Of a stretch of DNA of 64,000 bases, positions 29,614 to 38,107 are shown in pieces. The position numbers were made by a program, and so were the translations under genes. Below the pieces are notes generated by a model. That model was not told the origin of the DNA, searched no databases, and saw nothing but the letters and a program-made list of their open reading frames with translations. The stretch spans positions 1 to 64,000 of the forward strand of contig JAIBBU010000008.1 in assembly GCA_019694515.1 (NCBI GenBank). Direction: 5' to 3'. Source of the stretch: Oligoflexia bacterium (lineage in GTDB: Bacteria; Bdellovibrionota_C; UBA2361; JBGSMV01). Position 1 is the first letter of the stretch. The number at the start of each line of letters is the position of its first letter.

Positions 29614-30869
29614 AGTTAGTTGTAAAAAAATTTGGCGGGACCTCCGTGGGAGATCTTGGCCGGATTTCGCAGGTGGCCGAGCTCCTGCGTAAATTTTTAG
29701 CTGAAAATCCTGGGGTTGGCTTGGTAGTGGTGGTTTCAGCCATGGCTGGCGAGACCAATCGCTTGACTGCGCTGGCAAAAAGCTTGGTGGCTGAGCCCGA
29801 TCCGCGTGAGCTCGATACGCTGCTGGCCACGGGAGAGCAGGTCTCGATCGCCTTGGTATCGATCGCGCTGAGACAACTCGGCATTCCGGCGCGGAGTTTC
29901 GATGCGCAGCAGGCACAGATCGCAACCAACAATCGCCATCTGGAGGCTCAGATTGAGGGCATCAACGCCGCTGCGCTAAATGCCGCTTTAGCCCGGGGCG
30001 AGATCCCGGTTGTTGCAGGCTTTCAGGGAGTGGACGAGGAGGGGAGTATTACCACCTTGGGCCGGGGCGGGTCCGATATTACGGCTGTCGCAATTGCGGC
30101 CGCGCTAAAAGCGGATGCCTGTTATATCTACACCGATGTCGATGGTGTATACTCGACCGACCCGAGGATCTGCAGGTATGCGAAGCGGCTCACGCAGACT
30201 TCGCACGAGGAGATGCTCGAGATGGCGAGTCTCGGGGCCAAGGTGCTTCATCCGCGTTCGGTGTATTTCGCGATGCAATATGCTGTGCCCCTCGTGGTGC
30301 TATCAACTTTTAACCCGGAAAGAGGCGGCACCTGGGTGGTGCCGGAGGAGGAGCTGGTGGAGAAAGCAGTTGTCACAGGGATTACCTATAGGAATGATGA
30401 AGCCAAGATCTCCGTGCACCATATGCCGCAGGGGATCAAGAGCTTCAATTTGGTTTTCTCCGCGCTGGCAGAGCAGGGTATCTTTGTGGATATGATTACC
30501 CAGGCGGGGGCGGCTGATGGAACGACTACCGTCAGCTTTACCGTGCCGGACGAAGCCAGCAGCAAAGCTTTGGCGCTGATGCAGGCCTTGGTTCCTAAAA
30601 TCAAGGCTGAAGGGGCTTCCTTGGAGCGTGACATCGCCAAGATCTCGGTAGTCGGGGTGGGTATGCGATACCATACCGGCGTGGCAGCGAAGCTGTTTGA
30701 GGCGTTAGCCGCAGAAGGCATCGATGTGAGCATGATCGCTACCTCAGAGATCAAGATCTCTGTTCTGGTGCCCCGCAAGTTCTCCGAAGTCTCAATCCGT
30801 GCGCTGCACCGCGCCTTTATCGAAAACCAACCCGAGATCGCGCTGGAACGCGGAGCTGCTGCGGTTTGA
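29610..30869 (+). CDS. lysC: Aspartate kinase
   Basis: A 419-residue aspartokinase with KFGGTSVGDLGRI at the N-terminus, VVSAMAGETNRL, LATGEQVSIALVSI, GRGGSDITAVAIAAAL, YTDVDGVYSTDPR and two C-terminal ACT domains (~270-410, including MIATSEIKISVLVP). It phosphorylates aspartate as the first step to lysine, threonine and methionine; the ACT pair is the usual site of lysine/threonine feedback. It is coupled to tsaE by a 4-bp overlap. Its last 78 bp overlap the convergent gene on the minus strand. Confidence 0.97.
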   Translation: MKLVVKKFGGTSVGDLGRISQVAELLRKFLAENPGVGLVVVVSAMAGETNRLTALAKSLVAEPDPRELDTLLATGEQVSIALVSIALRQLGIPARSFDAQQAQIATNNRHLEAQIEGINAAALNAALARGEIPVVAGFQGVDEEGSITTLGRGGSDITAVAIAAALKADACYIYTDVDGVYSTDPRICRYAKRLTQTSHEEMLEMASLGAKVLHPRSVYFAMQYAVPLVVLSTFNPERGGTWVVPEEELVEKAVVTGITYRNDEAKISVHHMPQGIKSFNLVFSALAEQGIFVDMITQAGAADGTTTVSFTVPDEASSKALALMQALVPKIKAEGASLERDIAKISVVGVGMRYHTGVAAKLFEALAAEGIDVSMIATSEIKISVLVPRKFSEVSIRALHRAFIENQPEIALERGAAAV

Positions 30870-31256
30870 GCCTGAGCTTTTAAATGCGTGGCGGTTGATC
30901 GACTCACAGCCCAGTTCGAGATGCTGCTCCAGCTTCTGAGCAGTTTTTTGGCCGATGCCCTTGATTGCCTGAAGCGGGCTTCGCGCGGACTTTTTTTCGC
31001 AGATTGTCAGCTGCGCTTTGGCGCGTTCAATTTTGAATGCCAGGGTATCTGAGACTCCTTTAATTAGCTCGAGTTCATAAATACTGGCAGCAGAGAGCAG
31101 CAGCTTCTGGCCCAGAGCCAGGGTCGTTTCAGCCGGATCAAGCTCGAAGATGCGCTCGATCTCGATCGGGCGCTCGCGGCCTGGGAGCTGGAAGCAGAGC
31201 GCCACTGCAGAGAAGAGCGTCAGGGAGAGCGCTAACTGTCTTAGAGCTTGGAGCAT
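30792..31256 (-). CDS. Small exported protein with two helix-hairpin-helix motifs
   Basis: A 154-residue protein with an N-terminal hydrophobic segment (LRQLALSLTLFSAVALCF) and two HhH-like motifs, at ~57-83 (SIYELELIKGVSDTLAFKI) and ~93-113 (LQAIKGIGQKTAQKLEQHL). The layout resembles short ComEA-type DNA-binding proteins of the envelope, with a Ser/Asn-rich tail. The C-terminal 26 codons overlap the end of lysC on the opposite strand. No other competence gene is nearby. DNA-binding outside the membrane is inference. Confidence 0.7.
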   Translation of the reverse strand: MLQALRQLALSLTLFSAVALCFQLPGRERPIEIERIFELDPAETTLALGQKLLLSAASIYELELIKGVSDTLAFKIERAKAQLTICEKKSARSPLQAIKGIGQKTAQKLEQHLELGCESINRHAFKSSGSNRSSSAFQRDLGLVFDKGAVQRTD

Positions 31257-31423
31257 GGGATGTGCAGATTGTTCGTTAGCGGAGCGCTGGAGTTTCCTGG
31301 AAGTTGCGCCGAAGTAGGGGACTTGGGAGAACTAGATTGAAGAAATTTCGAAGTGCCGCTGTCTGTACTTGCTGTAGATGCCGCATTTTTCTGGGACGGA
31401 ATGCATGCCGATGCGCGCTGTTC

Positions 31424-31577
31424 TGTCGTTGCGAGCGAAGCGAAGCAATCCCTATCAATTTGCCCGGCAGTGCGTATGCTCCGAGCCAGGGGGTAAGGGG
31501 ATTCTCTCCCCATTAAAGCTGTGTAAAGTAATAAGTGGCATGGAGTTAGGGTTTGCTTCGCTTCGCTCGCAATGACA
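31424..31577. repeat. Inverted repeat, 31-bp arms, of the GCGAGCGAAGCGAAGC family
   Basis: The left arm 31424-31454 and right arm 31547-31577 are inverted copies differing at two of 31 positions. They flank a 92-bp centre. The right arm is also the first copy of the tandem array that follows. Confidence 0.75.
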
Positions 31578-31740
31578 CTGGGCTTCGCTTCGCTCGCAAT
31601 GACACTGGGCTTCGCTTCGCTCGCAATGACGCCGGGCTTCGCTTCGCTCGCAATGACGCCGGGCTTCGCTTCGCTCGCAATGACGCCGGGCTTCGCTTCG
31701 CTCGCAATGACACCGGGCTTCGCTTCGCTCGCAATGACAG
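31550..31740. repeat. Seven-copy tandem array with a 27-bp period
   Basis: The unit reads GGGCTTCGCTTCGCTCGCAA followed by TGACRCY. The AATGAC core recurs at 31571, 31598, 31625, 31652, 31679, 31706 and 31733, exactly 27 bp apart. Differences between units are confined to the last three bases (ACT, GCC, ACC), so the array is young. There are no unique spacers, so it is not a CRISPR. Confidence 0.9.
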
Positions 31741-31870
31741 AGTCACGCATACAGGCAAATATTTCGCCCTCGAAATATGTAGCAGCTATAGCAATGACGG
31801 TAATTTTGTCTTTGAATTGGGCAACTCGTATAGCAACGACAGGAGATCTGTCCACCTAGTGCGTACGGGG

Positions 31871-32197
31871 CTAACCTTCTACGCCGCTGCGCTTGCGTTT
31901 CTGAATCCAGCGGCGTTTAAGCATCGGCAGGCTCCAGGTTGAGAGAATGAAGCCGATAGTGGGGACGATCGAATTCAAATAAAACTTTTCATTCCCTAGC
32001 GCCCAAAATGCCAGACTCACCAGCAGGTAGGTAAAAGCCGCGAGGCTGCCGATGCGATAGCTGGAGGTCTCCCAGGCCTTCTCAGTTTCGACTCTCAGGT
32101 TTCGTTCGATAATGCGGCGGATTGCGTCCTCGAGCGCATCAACGCGGGCGTTGAGATCTCCGGTCGAAGTTGTTTCATCCAGAAACGGTGGGGACAT
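31871..32197 (-). CDS. Small two-TM protein with N-terminal coiled coil
   Basis: A 108-residue protein. A short charged helix (LNARVDALEDAIRRIIERNL) precedes two TM helices (IGSLAAFTYLLVSLAFWALG and IVPTIGFILSTWSLPML) and a basic tail (KRRWIQKRKR). I do not recognise the family. Composition and length are consistent with a real membrane protein; the basic C-terminus would face the cytoplasm. Confidence 0.65.
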   Translation of the reverse strand: MSPPFLDETTSTGDLNARVDALEDAIRRIIERNLRVETEKAWETSSYRIGSLAAFTYLLVSLAFWALGNEKFYLNSIVPTIGFILSTWSLPMLKRRWIQKRKRSGVEG

Positions 32198-32272
32198 ATC
32201 GGAACATTAGCATAGCTATGAACCGGGGTGAACCGGCTGCTTCTGATCGGGTATTGGAGTTTCAGGTGCTTT

Positions 32273-32584
32273 TTATGCCAGCACGTCCAGCGATCCATCT
32301 CCGCGGCGCCGCTTGGTTCTAACTGTATTCGTCTGACTCTGCGCGGTTTGTTCCTTCTCCTCGTCAGGCTGAGAAAAGGTTGCTTCCGTGCGCTTGGGGT
32401 TTTGAATCGTTCGCTTATTATTGGGTTGTGCGACCCCCGTGGCTTTCTGCGCCTGGTTTACCGAGGTTTGGGATAACTGCTCGGCGCTAACCGGCCGTTG
32501 GGGGAGAGCGTTAGGGTTAGTATTGGCGCTAGCCGCAGTCTTTGAGGCGGCGCTCGATATAATTGCAGTTAGTTCTGAAGCCAT
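32273..32584 (-). CDS. Small hydrophilic low-complexity protein, unknown
   Basis: About 103 residues rich in Ala, Ser, Thr, Gln and Asn, with a basic segment (TVRTKRRRGDGSLDVLA) at the end. ATG 32584 is preferred because GGTGA lies upstream; a GTG at 32596 is the alternative. No domain is recognised. It could be an intrinsically disordered adaptor or a shadow; its stop lies in a non-coding gap and no larger gene overlaps it. Confidence 0.5.
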   Translation of the reverse strand: MASELTAIISSAASKTAASANTNPNALPQRPVSAEQLSQTSVNQAQKATGVAQPNNKRTIQNPKRTEATFSQPDEEKEQTAQSQTNTVRTKRRRGDGSLDVLA

Positions 32585-32681
32585 AGTATTATTCACCGGT
32601 TAAGATCGGCATTTTTGGGCCTCTTTCTTAGTGTCTGGGGCTAGATAGATCGGTTTCAATGCGGCCCAACCTCTTGAAGTT

Positions 32682-33827
32682 ATGCGGAAATTTATTAATT
32701 TGGACGCAAATGCCAGCTACGGCCCGCTTCCGGCGCTAAAGCCGTCCTCTATCCTCGATTCCGACTATCTCAATCCCAGCTCCATCCATCGCGGCGGCCA
32801 GCGTGCCAAAGCAGCGATTGAATTAGCGCGCGACCGGGTTCGGGAACTGGTAGGCAGCGACTCTGCGCTTAAAGTGATCTTTACCTCTGGCGCCACGGAA
32901 GCCCTTAATCTCGCGCTGAACTTTCCTCCAGAAGTCGCGCGGGGACGGACGATTGTCAGTACTACGATTGAACACCCGGCGGTGCTCGCTGCACTGCAGC
33001 GCTTCGAAAAGTTTGGCGGAGTCGTGCGCTGGGTGGCACCGGGCCGCAACTGGGAATTTTCTGAAGCTCCATTTCTAAATGCGCTTGCTGAAAAGCCCCT
33101 GCTTGTAAACCTGATGTGCGTCAACAATGAAACGGGACAGCTTCTTCCGGTTGCGGAGATCTCGCAGGCTTTGAGAAGCGCCGGTTATAGAGGCCTGGTG
33201 CTCTCCGATGCGGTGCAAGCTGCGGGGAAATTGGATCTTTCCTTTGCTGGGCTCGGAGCGGATATGTTGGCGCTCTCGGGACATAAGATCGGCGCGCTTC
33301 CGGGGGTAGGGGCGCTGGTAGTGGGAAACCGGACTGATCTAGAGCCGCTCGTCGTGGGAGGGCCGCAGGAAGGGCGGTTGCGAGCGGGAACGGAGAATGT
33401 GCCGGGAATTATCTCATTTGGGCAGGCGGCAGAATACGTCCGGCAAAACCTAGCGCATCGGCTTGCGAGATATGCAGCGTTGCGTGACACCCTTGAGCGT
33501 GAAATTTCAGCGCGGTTCCCGGACACTATTATCAACTGTGCGAACACCGAGAGAGTCGCAAATACTTCCTCACTGACCTTCCCCGGAGTAAATGCTGATG
33601 ACCTGGTAGTGGCGCTCGACCTAGCTGGAATTGGAATCTCGTCGGGCTCCGCCTGTGCTTCCGGCAAGCCAGAGCCCTCGCATGTGCTTTTGGCAGGAGG
33701 GCTGGCGCCAGCCACTGCCCGCTCTACTGTGCGTTTAAGTTTTACTGCTGAGGCAGCGGATGACGAGCTTGCCTATTGTATCGAGAAGCTTGGCGATGCG
33801 GTTGAGCGCCTTCGAGGTGCAGCATGA
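32682..33827 (+). CDS. Cysteine desulfurase (NifS/IscS class I)
   Basis: A 381-residue PLP enzyme. It begins FINLDANASYGPLP, contains FTSGATEALNLAL, TTIEHPAVLAAL, the PLP-lysine segment LSGHKIGALPGVGAL, a GRLRAGTENVPGI motif and the catalytic cysteine loop SSGSACASGKPEPSHVL. It moves sulfur from cysteine to acceptors. It overlaps mnmA by 4 bp, so its main client is probably tRNA 2-thiolation; no iscU is adjacent. Confidence 0.93.
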   Translation: MRKFINLDANASYGPLPALKPSSILDSDYLNPSSIHRGGQRAKAAIELARDRVRELVGSDSALKVIFTSGATEALNLALNFPPEVARGRTIVSTTIEHPAVLAALQRFEKFGGVVRWVAPGRNWEFSEAPFLNALAEKPLLVNLMCVNNETGQLLPVAEISQALRSAGYRGLVLSDAVQAAGKLDLSFAGLGADMLALSGHKIGALPGVGALVVGNRTDLEPLVVGGPQEGRLRAGTENVPGIISFGQAAEYVRQNLAHRLARYAALRDTLEREISARFPDTIINCANTERVANTSSLTFPGVNADDLVVALDLAGIGISSGSACASGKPEPSHVLLAGGLAPATARSTVRLSFTAEAADDELAYCIEKLGDAVERLRGAA

Positions 33828-34948
33828 CAACCGCGGTTAACATGCCCAAAGCGACCCGCAAAATAGTGGTGGCGCTCTCCGGTGGAGTGGACTCGTCGGT
33901 GGCAGCGCTGCTGCTAAAGCAGCAAGGCCATGAGCTGATCGGGGTGTCGATGCAGGTTTGGGATTACCGCAATCATGGCGGCTGCAGTACCCGCGCCACC
34001 TGCTGCGCGCCCTCGGATTTTATGGATGCTCGGAAAGTTGCCGCGGTGCTCGATGTGCCGTACTACGTCTTTGATTTTGAAAGCAGCTTTCGAGAAAAGG
34101 TCATCGATAAATTCGTGCGAAGCTATCAGCAGGGCTACACCCCTAATCCATGTGTAGAGTGCAATAATAAGGTGAAGTTCGGGGAGCTGCGGGCCCGGGC
34201 GCACACGCTGGGTTTTGAACAGGTAGCCACCGGACATTATGCCCGGGTGGAGGGTGAGGCTGGACGGAAACGGCTGCTTAGAGGGATCGATGGCAATAAG
34301 GACCAGAGCTATTTTCTTTACGGCACTAAGGCTGCAGAGCTGGGCGCCACTATCTTTCCTGTCGGCGCTCTCACCAAGCCGGAGGTGCGTGAACTAGCTA
34401 AGGCTGCCGGGCTGGTTACGGCGGAGAAGGCTGAAAGCCAGGATATCTGTTTTGTAAGCGGGAGCGCCGGAGAATTCGTCGCCCGCATCGGCGGCCGTCG
34501 GCCGGCAGGTCAAATTACCGATAAGTCGGGGCAGGTCTTGGGTCACCACGACGGTATTCATAACTTTACAATTGGGCAGCGCCGCGGCATCGGTATCGGC
34601 GGTAACGAGGAGCCGATTTACGTGGTTGATATAGATGCGGCCTCAAACCAGGTAATCGTGGGGCCTAAGGAGGAATTGGAACGGGAGGGGTTCAGGGTTG
34701 CCGAAACCAACTGGATTAATCCAGAACTCTTGGAGACCCTCGCGAAGGACGGCGCCGCGGAGCTCTCCGCGATCGCGCAGGTGCGGCATCGGCATGCCGG
34801 AGTGCCGGTAACTTTGAAGATTGACCAAAACGGCGCATGCAGCGCGCGTTTTGTCAGCGAGTGGAGCACTATTTCTCCAGGCCAAGCAGCCGTGTTCTAT
34901 GACACCGCCAACATCGAGGTGCTGGGCGGCGGAACTATTGTGCGGTGA
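33824..34948 (+). CDS. mnmA: tRNA-specific 2-thiouridylase MnmA
   Basis: A 374-residue PP-loop enzyme with ALSGGVDSSVAALLL, GVSMQVWDY, the first catalytic cysteine in NPCVECNNKVKFGEL, ATGHYARVE, QSYFLYG, the second catalytic cysteine in ESQDICFVSG, and GQRRGIGIGGNEEPIYV near the C-terminal beta domain. It makes s2U34 in Lys, Glu and Gln tRNAs with sulfur from the desulfurase encoded just upstream. Its last 14 bp overlap the convergent sat-cysC gene. Confidence 0.96.
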   Translation: MTTAVNMPKATRKIVVALSGGVDSSVAALLLKQQGHELIGVSMQVWDYRNHGGCSTRATCCAPSDFMDARKVAAVLDVPYYVFDFESSFREKVIDKFVRSYQQGYTPNPCVECNNKVKFGELRARAHTLGFEQVATGHYARVEGEAGRKRLLRGIDGNKDQSYFLYGTKAAELGATIFPVGALTKPEVRELAKAAGLVTAEKAESQDICFVSGSAGEFVARIGGRRPAGQITDKSGQVLGHHDGIHNFTIGQRRGIGIGGNEEPIYVVDIDAASNQVIVGPKEELEREGFRVAETNWINPELLETLAKDGAAELSAIAQVRHRHAGVPVTLKIDQNGACSARFVSEWSTISPGQAAVFYDTANIEVLGGGTIVR

Positions 34949-36650
34949 TGAAGCCGCGCTCCCGGAGATACGATACGATCTTATCAACGCCATCTGAAAT
35001 TGAAAGCGTACCCATGTCCAGATGCAGCTCCGGACGCTCCGGCGCCTCGTACGGATCGTCAATGCCGGTGAAGCCGGTGACCTGTCCCTTCCTAGCTTTG
35101 GCGTAAAGACCTTTCGGATCTCGCTCCTCGCAAACCTTTAGCGAGGTGGCAACGAATACTTCGAGGTATTCTCCGACCGGTGAAATGGCATCACGGTTGA
35201 TGCGCCGATCTTCTGCGTACGGGGCGATCAATGAACAGATCACCGTGCCGCCATGCTTGGCAATCTCGGCTGCAATAAAGCCCACTCGACGCACCTGGGT
35301 GGCGCGGTCTTGCTTCGAGAATCCCAGTTCGGCTGTTAGATATTTTCGAACAACGTCGCCGTCCAAAAGGGTAATCTGCCGCCGGTCGATCTCCATCAGC
35401 CGCATCGCCAAGGCGTTTGCGAGGGTCGATTTGCCCGAGGCGGGAAGACCAGTAAAGAAGAGCACCATGCCGCGCGAGGCGTTGGATGGGAAGGCTTCTT
35501 TAAGCTCCTTGATGATCTCAGGATAGCTTAGCCAGCTTGGGATTGGCTTGCTTTCTGCCAAAAGCCCACGCAGCTCTGTTCCGGAGATTTGCAGCGTCTT
35601 TTCTCCAGCGGGGGCCTCATGTTCCTGGAAATACTTGTCGAGCTTCTCCACGTACACCATGTTCTTGAACGGCACCATTTCCACCCCGACCTGCTGCGAG
35701 AGCGAAGCCAAAAGATCCTGTGCCTCATAAGGCTGATAGAAGGGCTTGCCCTGCTTGTCTTTCCCGGGGCCGGCATGATCCCGTCCGACAATAAAGTGCG
35801 ACACGCCGTGATTCTTTCTGATGATCGCATGCCACACCGCTTCACGCGGTCCGCCCATCCGCATCGCCAAAGGCAGGAGGCTTAGAGATGCTGTGCCGGG
35901 CTTGTAGTAGCGCATCACTTCTTTGTAGCAGCGCACTCTAGTGAAATGGTCCACATCCCCCGGCTTGGTCATGCCAACCACCGGATGAATAAGAAGATGT
36001 CCACCGATCTGTTCGGCCGCACGGAAGGTTAGCTCCACATGCGCACGGTGCATCGGATTGCGGGTTTGGAATGCAACCACCTTGCTTGCGCCTTTGGCCT
36101 CAAGTTCAGCCCGGAGCTGTGCCGGAGTCTTACGGAGCTCCACAAAATCATAGTGCCGAGGCAGGCTAATACCGGCGAGTTTACCACCGACGTAGTGGCT
36201 GCCGGACTGCTTCATCAGGTAGAACACCCCGGGATGATCCAGCGAGGTGGTACCGAAGACACGTTGTGCCTCATTGGCCTTTTCCGGTTCCCAAATGTCA
36301 CTGATAGTTAATATCGCCAGTGGGAAACCCTCGTTGTCCCTCAGAACGGCTTCGCTCGCGCCCTTGATTTGCTCCAGCGCCTTGCTATCCAGATCTAATG
36401 TAATCGGCATCGGCCAAACGGTGCCGTCCGGCAGCTGCATGCCTTCCAGTACGGAAAGATATTGCTCTTTTGTCATGAAGCCAGTGAGCGGAGAGAAGCC
36501 GCCGCTCAGAAGCAGCTCCAGGTCGCAGATCTGACGGTGCGAAAGCGAGATGCTGGGAAGCTTCTCGGCTCGAGCCCTGAGGCCCGCTACCTCAGAAGGG
36601 TTGATAAGTTGGATTAATTGGCCGCCATGCGGCTTGATTAGACTGCTCAT
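34935..36650 (-). CDS. sat-cysC: Bifunctional ATP sulfurylase / APS kinase
   Basis: About 571 residues. The N-terminal ATP sulfurylase (~1-385) shows FSPLTGFMTKEQY, VVAFQTRNPMHRAHVELTF, HPVVGMTKPGDVD, MRMGGPREAVWHAIIRKN and IVGRDHAGPG. The C-terminal APS kinase (~395-571) has P-loop FTGLPASGKST, LLDGDVVRKYLTAELGFS and ICSLIAPYAEDRR. Together they make PAPS from sulfate. ATG 36650 is chosen because AAGGAG precedes it; upstream in-frame codons to 36755 lack a site. With no reductases nearby, assimilation or sulfation are both possible. Confidence 0.95.
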   Translation of the reverse strand: MSSLIKPHGGQLIQLINPSEVAGLRARAEKLPSISLSHRQICDLELLLSGGFSPLTGFMTKEQYLSVLEGMQLPDGTVWPMPITLDLDSKALEQIKGASEAVLRDNEGFPLAILTISDIWEPEKANEAQRVFGTTSLDHPGVFYLMKQSGSHYVGGKLAGISLPRHYDFVELRKTPAQLRAELEAKGASKVVAFQTRNPMHRAHVELTFRAAEQIGGHLLIHPVVGMTKPGDVDHFTRVRCYKEVMRYYKPGTASLSLLPLAMRMGGPREAVWHAIIRKNHGVSHFIVGRDHAGPGKDKQGKPFYQPYEAQDLLASLSQQVGVEMVPFKNMVYVEKLDKYFQEHEAPAGEKTLQISGTELRGLLAESKPIPSWLSYPEIIKELKEAFPSNASRGMVLFFTGLPASGKSTLANALAMRLMEIDRRQITLLDGDVVRKYLTAELGFSKQDRATQVRRVGFIAAEIAKHGGTVICSLIAPYAEDRRINRDAISPVGEYLEVFVATSLKVCEERDPKGLYAKARKGQVTGFTGIDDPYEAPERPELHLDMGTLSISDGVDKIVSYLRERGFITAQ

Positions 36651-36781
36651 AATTCTCCTTATAAAGCGACCAATAAAGTACCTGAATTGGCGGATTTTGC
36701 AAAATCGAGCGGGAGAAACAGGCGCTCTTTGAATCACGCCGGTCAATTGTGCCACGGACTATTTCGGGTTAGAGCTGAGGG

Positions 36782-38107
36782 GTGAAAAAGTTCACAGCCT
36801 GGGTCATCTTAGCAGCATTGTTCGGGACGTTAGTGTTCGCGATGGGGCGTCTTTTAAAGAGCTCCGAGCCGAATGTTATTCTGATCGTGCTGGATACCCT
36901 GCGCGCCGATCACCTCGGCACTTACGGTTATGCGCGCGACACTTCACCGCATCTTGATCAATTCGCCGCCGAGAATCTGCAGTTTAATTATGCGATGACA
37001 GCCGCCCCCTGGACTCCGGCTTCCCTGGCCAGCATGTTCAGCGGTGTCTATCCATCGCGGCATGGCATGATGCCCCCGGATGGCCGCGGCCTGGCTAAGC
37101 AGAGCTCGCACCGCCTAGAGAGTCAGGTCGAAACCTTAGCCGAGATTTTTAGTGCGCACGGTTATCTGACGGCCGGTATTACCCCCAACCCCTGGCTCAA
37201 ATCGGAGTTCGGTTATAACCAGGGGTTCGATCGCTATCACTACCGCGATCGGGATCGGGCCGCAGAAATTAATGGGGCGGCCTTCAAAGTTATCTCGGAA
37301 ATTACCAAACAGAAGAAACCGTTCTTCCTCTTCCTTCACTATTTAGACCCGCATGATCCTTATGATGCGCCGGAGCCCTACGGATCGATGTTTAAGGGCA
37401 AACCTCCGGGACTGGATTATGCCCCCGAGATGGAGCAGCTGATAAACGCCTATGACGGCGAGATCCGTTATATGGACGATCGAGTTGGAGAACTGTTCGC
37501 CTTTCTAAAGGAGCAGGGGCTCTACGATAATTCCCGGATCGTGATCTTGGGTGACCACGGCGAGCAGTTCAAGGAGCACGGCAATCTGACCCACGGCTTT
37601 ATGGTGCATACGGAGGAGCTGCACATCCCGCTCCTGGTGAAATCTGGTCAGCCGCACCGCGCGCCGGACTTTACTGTGAGCAGCATCGATATCTTTCCGA
37701 CCCTTTTAGAGATGGCTGGTATCCCCGTGCCGGCGACCGCCCAAGGTCTTTCTCTGCTTAATGATGAAAATTTTAGAGCGCGCGAAGGAGTGCTCTCGGA
37801 GATCAAGCGCAAGTACAACCAAAAGGCTTTCACCAATTTCGAAGGCCGCAAGCTTATCTTGGAATATCCGCTGGAAAGCGGGCTAGTGCAGGAGGATCCT
37901 GCAGGTGGCAAGGTTCTGGGGGTATTCGATCGGCATTCAGACTATGCCGAGCTGCATCCGTCGCTGGATCCCGCGCTAATTGCGCCGCTAAAGCAGGAAT
38001 TGTCGAAGCTATATGCAGATACCGTGAAAGGACGCATTGAGTCGACCGAGGCCCCCGTTTCTGATAAAACCCTGGAGCAGTTAAAATCGCTGGGTTATCT
38101 GCATTGA
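36782..38107 (+). CDS. Membrane-anchored sulfatase-like hydrolase (alkaline phosphatase superfamily), LGYL tail
   Basis: A 441-residue protein with an N-terminal TM anchor (FTAWVILAALFGTLVFAM) and a sulfatase-fold domain. The metal-binding start is LIVLDTLRADHLGTYGY (D38), then APWTPASLASMFSG, LHYLDPHDPYDAP and LGDHGEQFKEHG. The formylglycine motif CxPxR is absent. Thr78 sits at the nucleophile position (ten residues before the Gly that closes the motif), so it is unlikely to be an activated sulfatase. The C-terminus is LEQLKSLGYLH. The start is GTG at 36782. The next gene overlaps it as TTGA. Confidence 0.9.
   Translation: MKKFTAWVILAALFGTLVFAMGRLLKSSEPNVILIVLDTLRADHLGTYGYARDTSPHLDQFAAENLQFNYAMTAAPWTPASLASMFSGVYPSRHGMMPPDGRGLAKQSSHRLESQVETLAEIFSAHGYLTAGITPNPWLKSEFGYNQGFDRYHYRDRDRAAEINGAAFKVISEITKQKKPFFLFLHYLDPHDPYDAPEPYGSMFKGKPPGLDYAPEMEQLINAYDGEIRYMDDRVGELFAFLKEQGLYDNSRIVILGDHGEQFKEHGNLTHGFMVHTEELHIPLLVKSGQPHRAPDFTVSSIDIFPTLLEMAGIPVPATAQGLSLLNDENFRAREGVLSEIKRKYNQKAFTNFEGRKLILEYPLESGLVQEDPAGGKVLGVFDRHSDYAELHPSLDPALIAPLKQELSKLYADTVKGRIESTEAPVSDKTLEQLKSLGYLH

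Larger units (their letters stand above)
31257..31870. other. Intergenic repeat region without a credible gene
   Basis: Some 600 bp between the HhH protein and the next gene hold one inverted repeat, a seven-copy tandem array and two degenerate copies of the same core (31,770-31,840). Open frames run through the array in several frames because the unit length is a multiple of three; they translate to simple repeats and are not taken as genes. Confidence 0.7.

Noticed and set aside
31550-31740. CRISPR-like regular array
   Set aside because: Units are contiguous and nearly identical with no unique spacers and no cas genes in the window.
31241-31855. Long minus-strand open frame translating to repeated IASEAKPGV
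   Set aside because: It is the 27-bp repeat array read in one of several open frames. The unit length keeps frames open by chance; there is no ribosome site or domain.
36651-36755. N-terminal extension of the ATP sulfurylase/APS kinase
   Set aside because: AAGGAG lies directly before ATG 36650 and the extension has no family counterpart.
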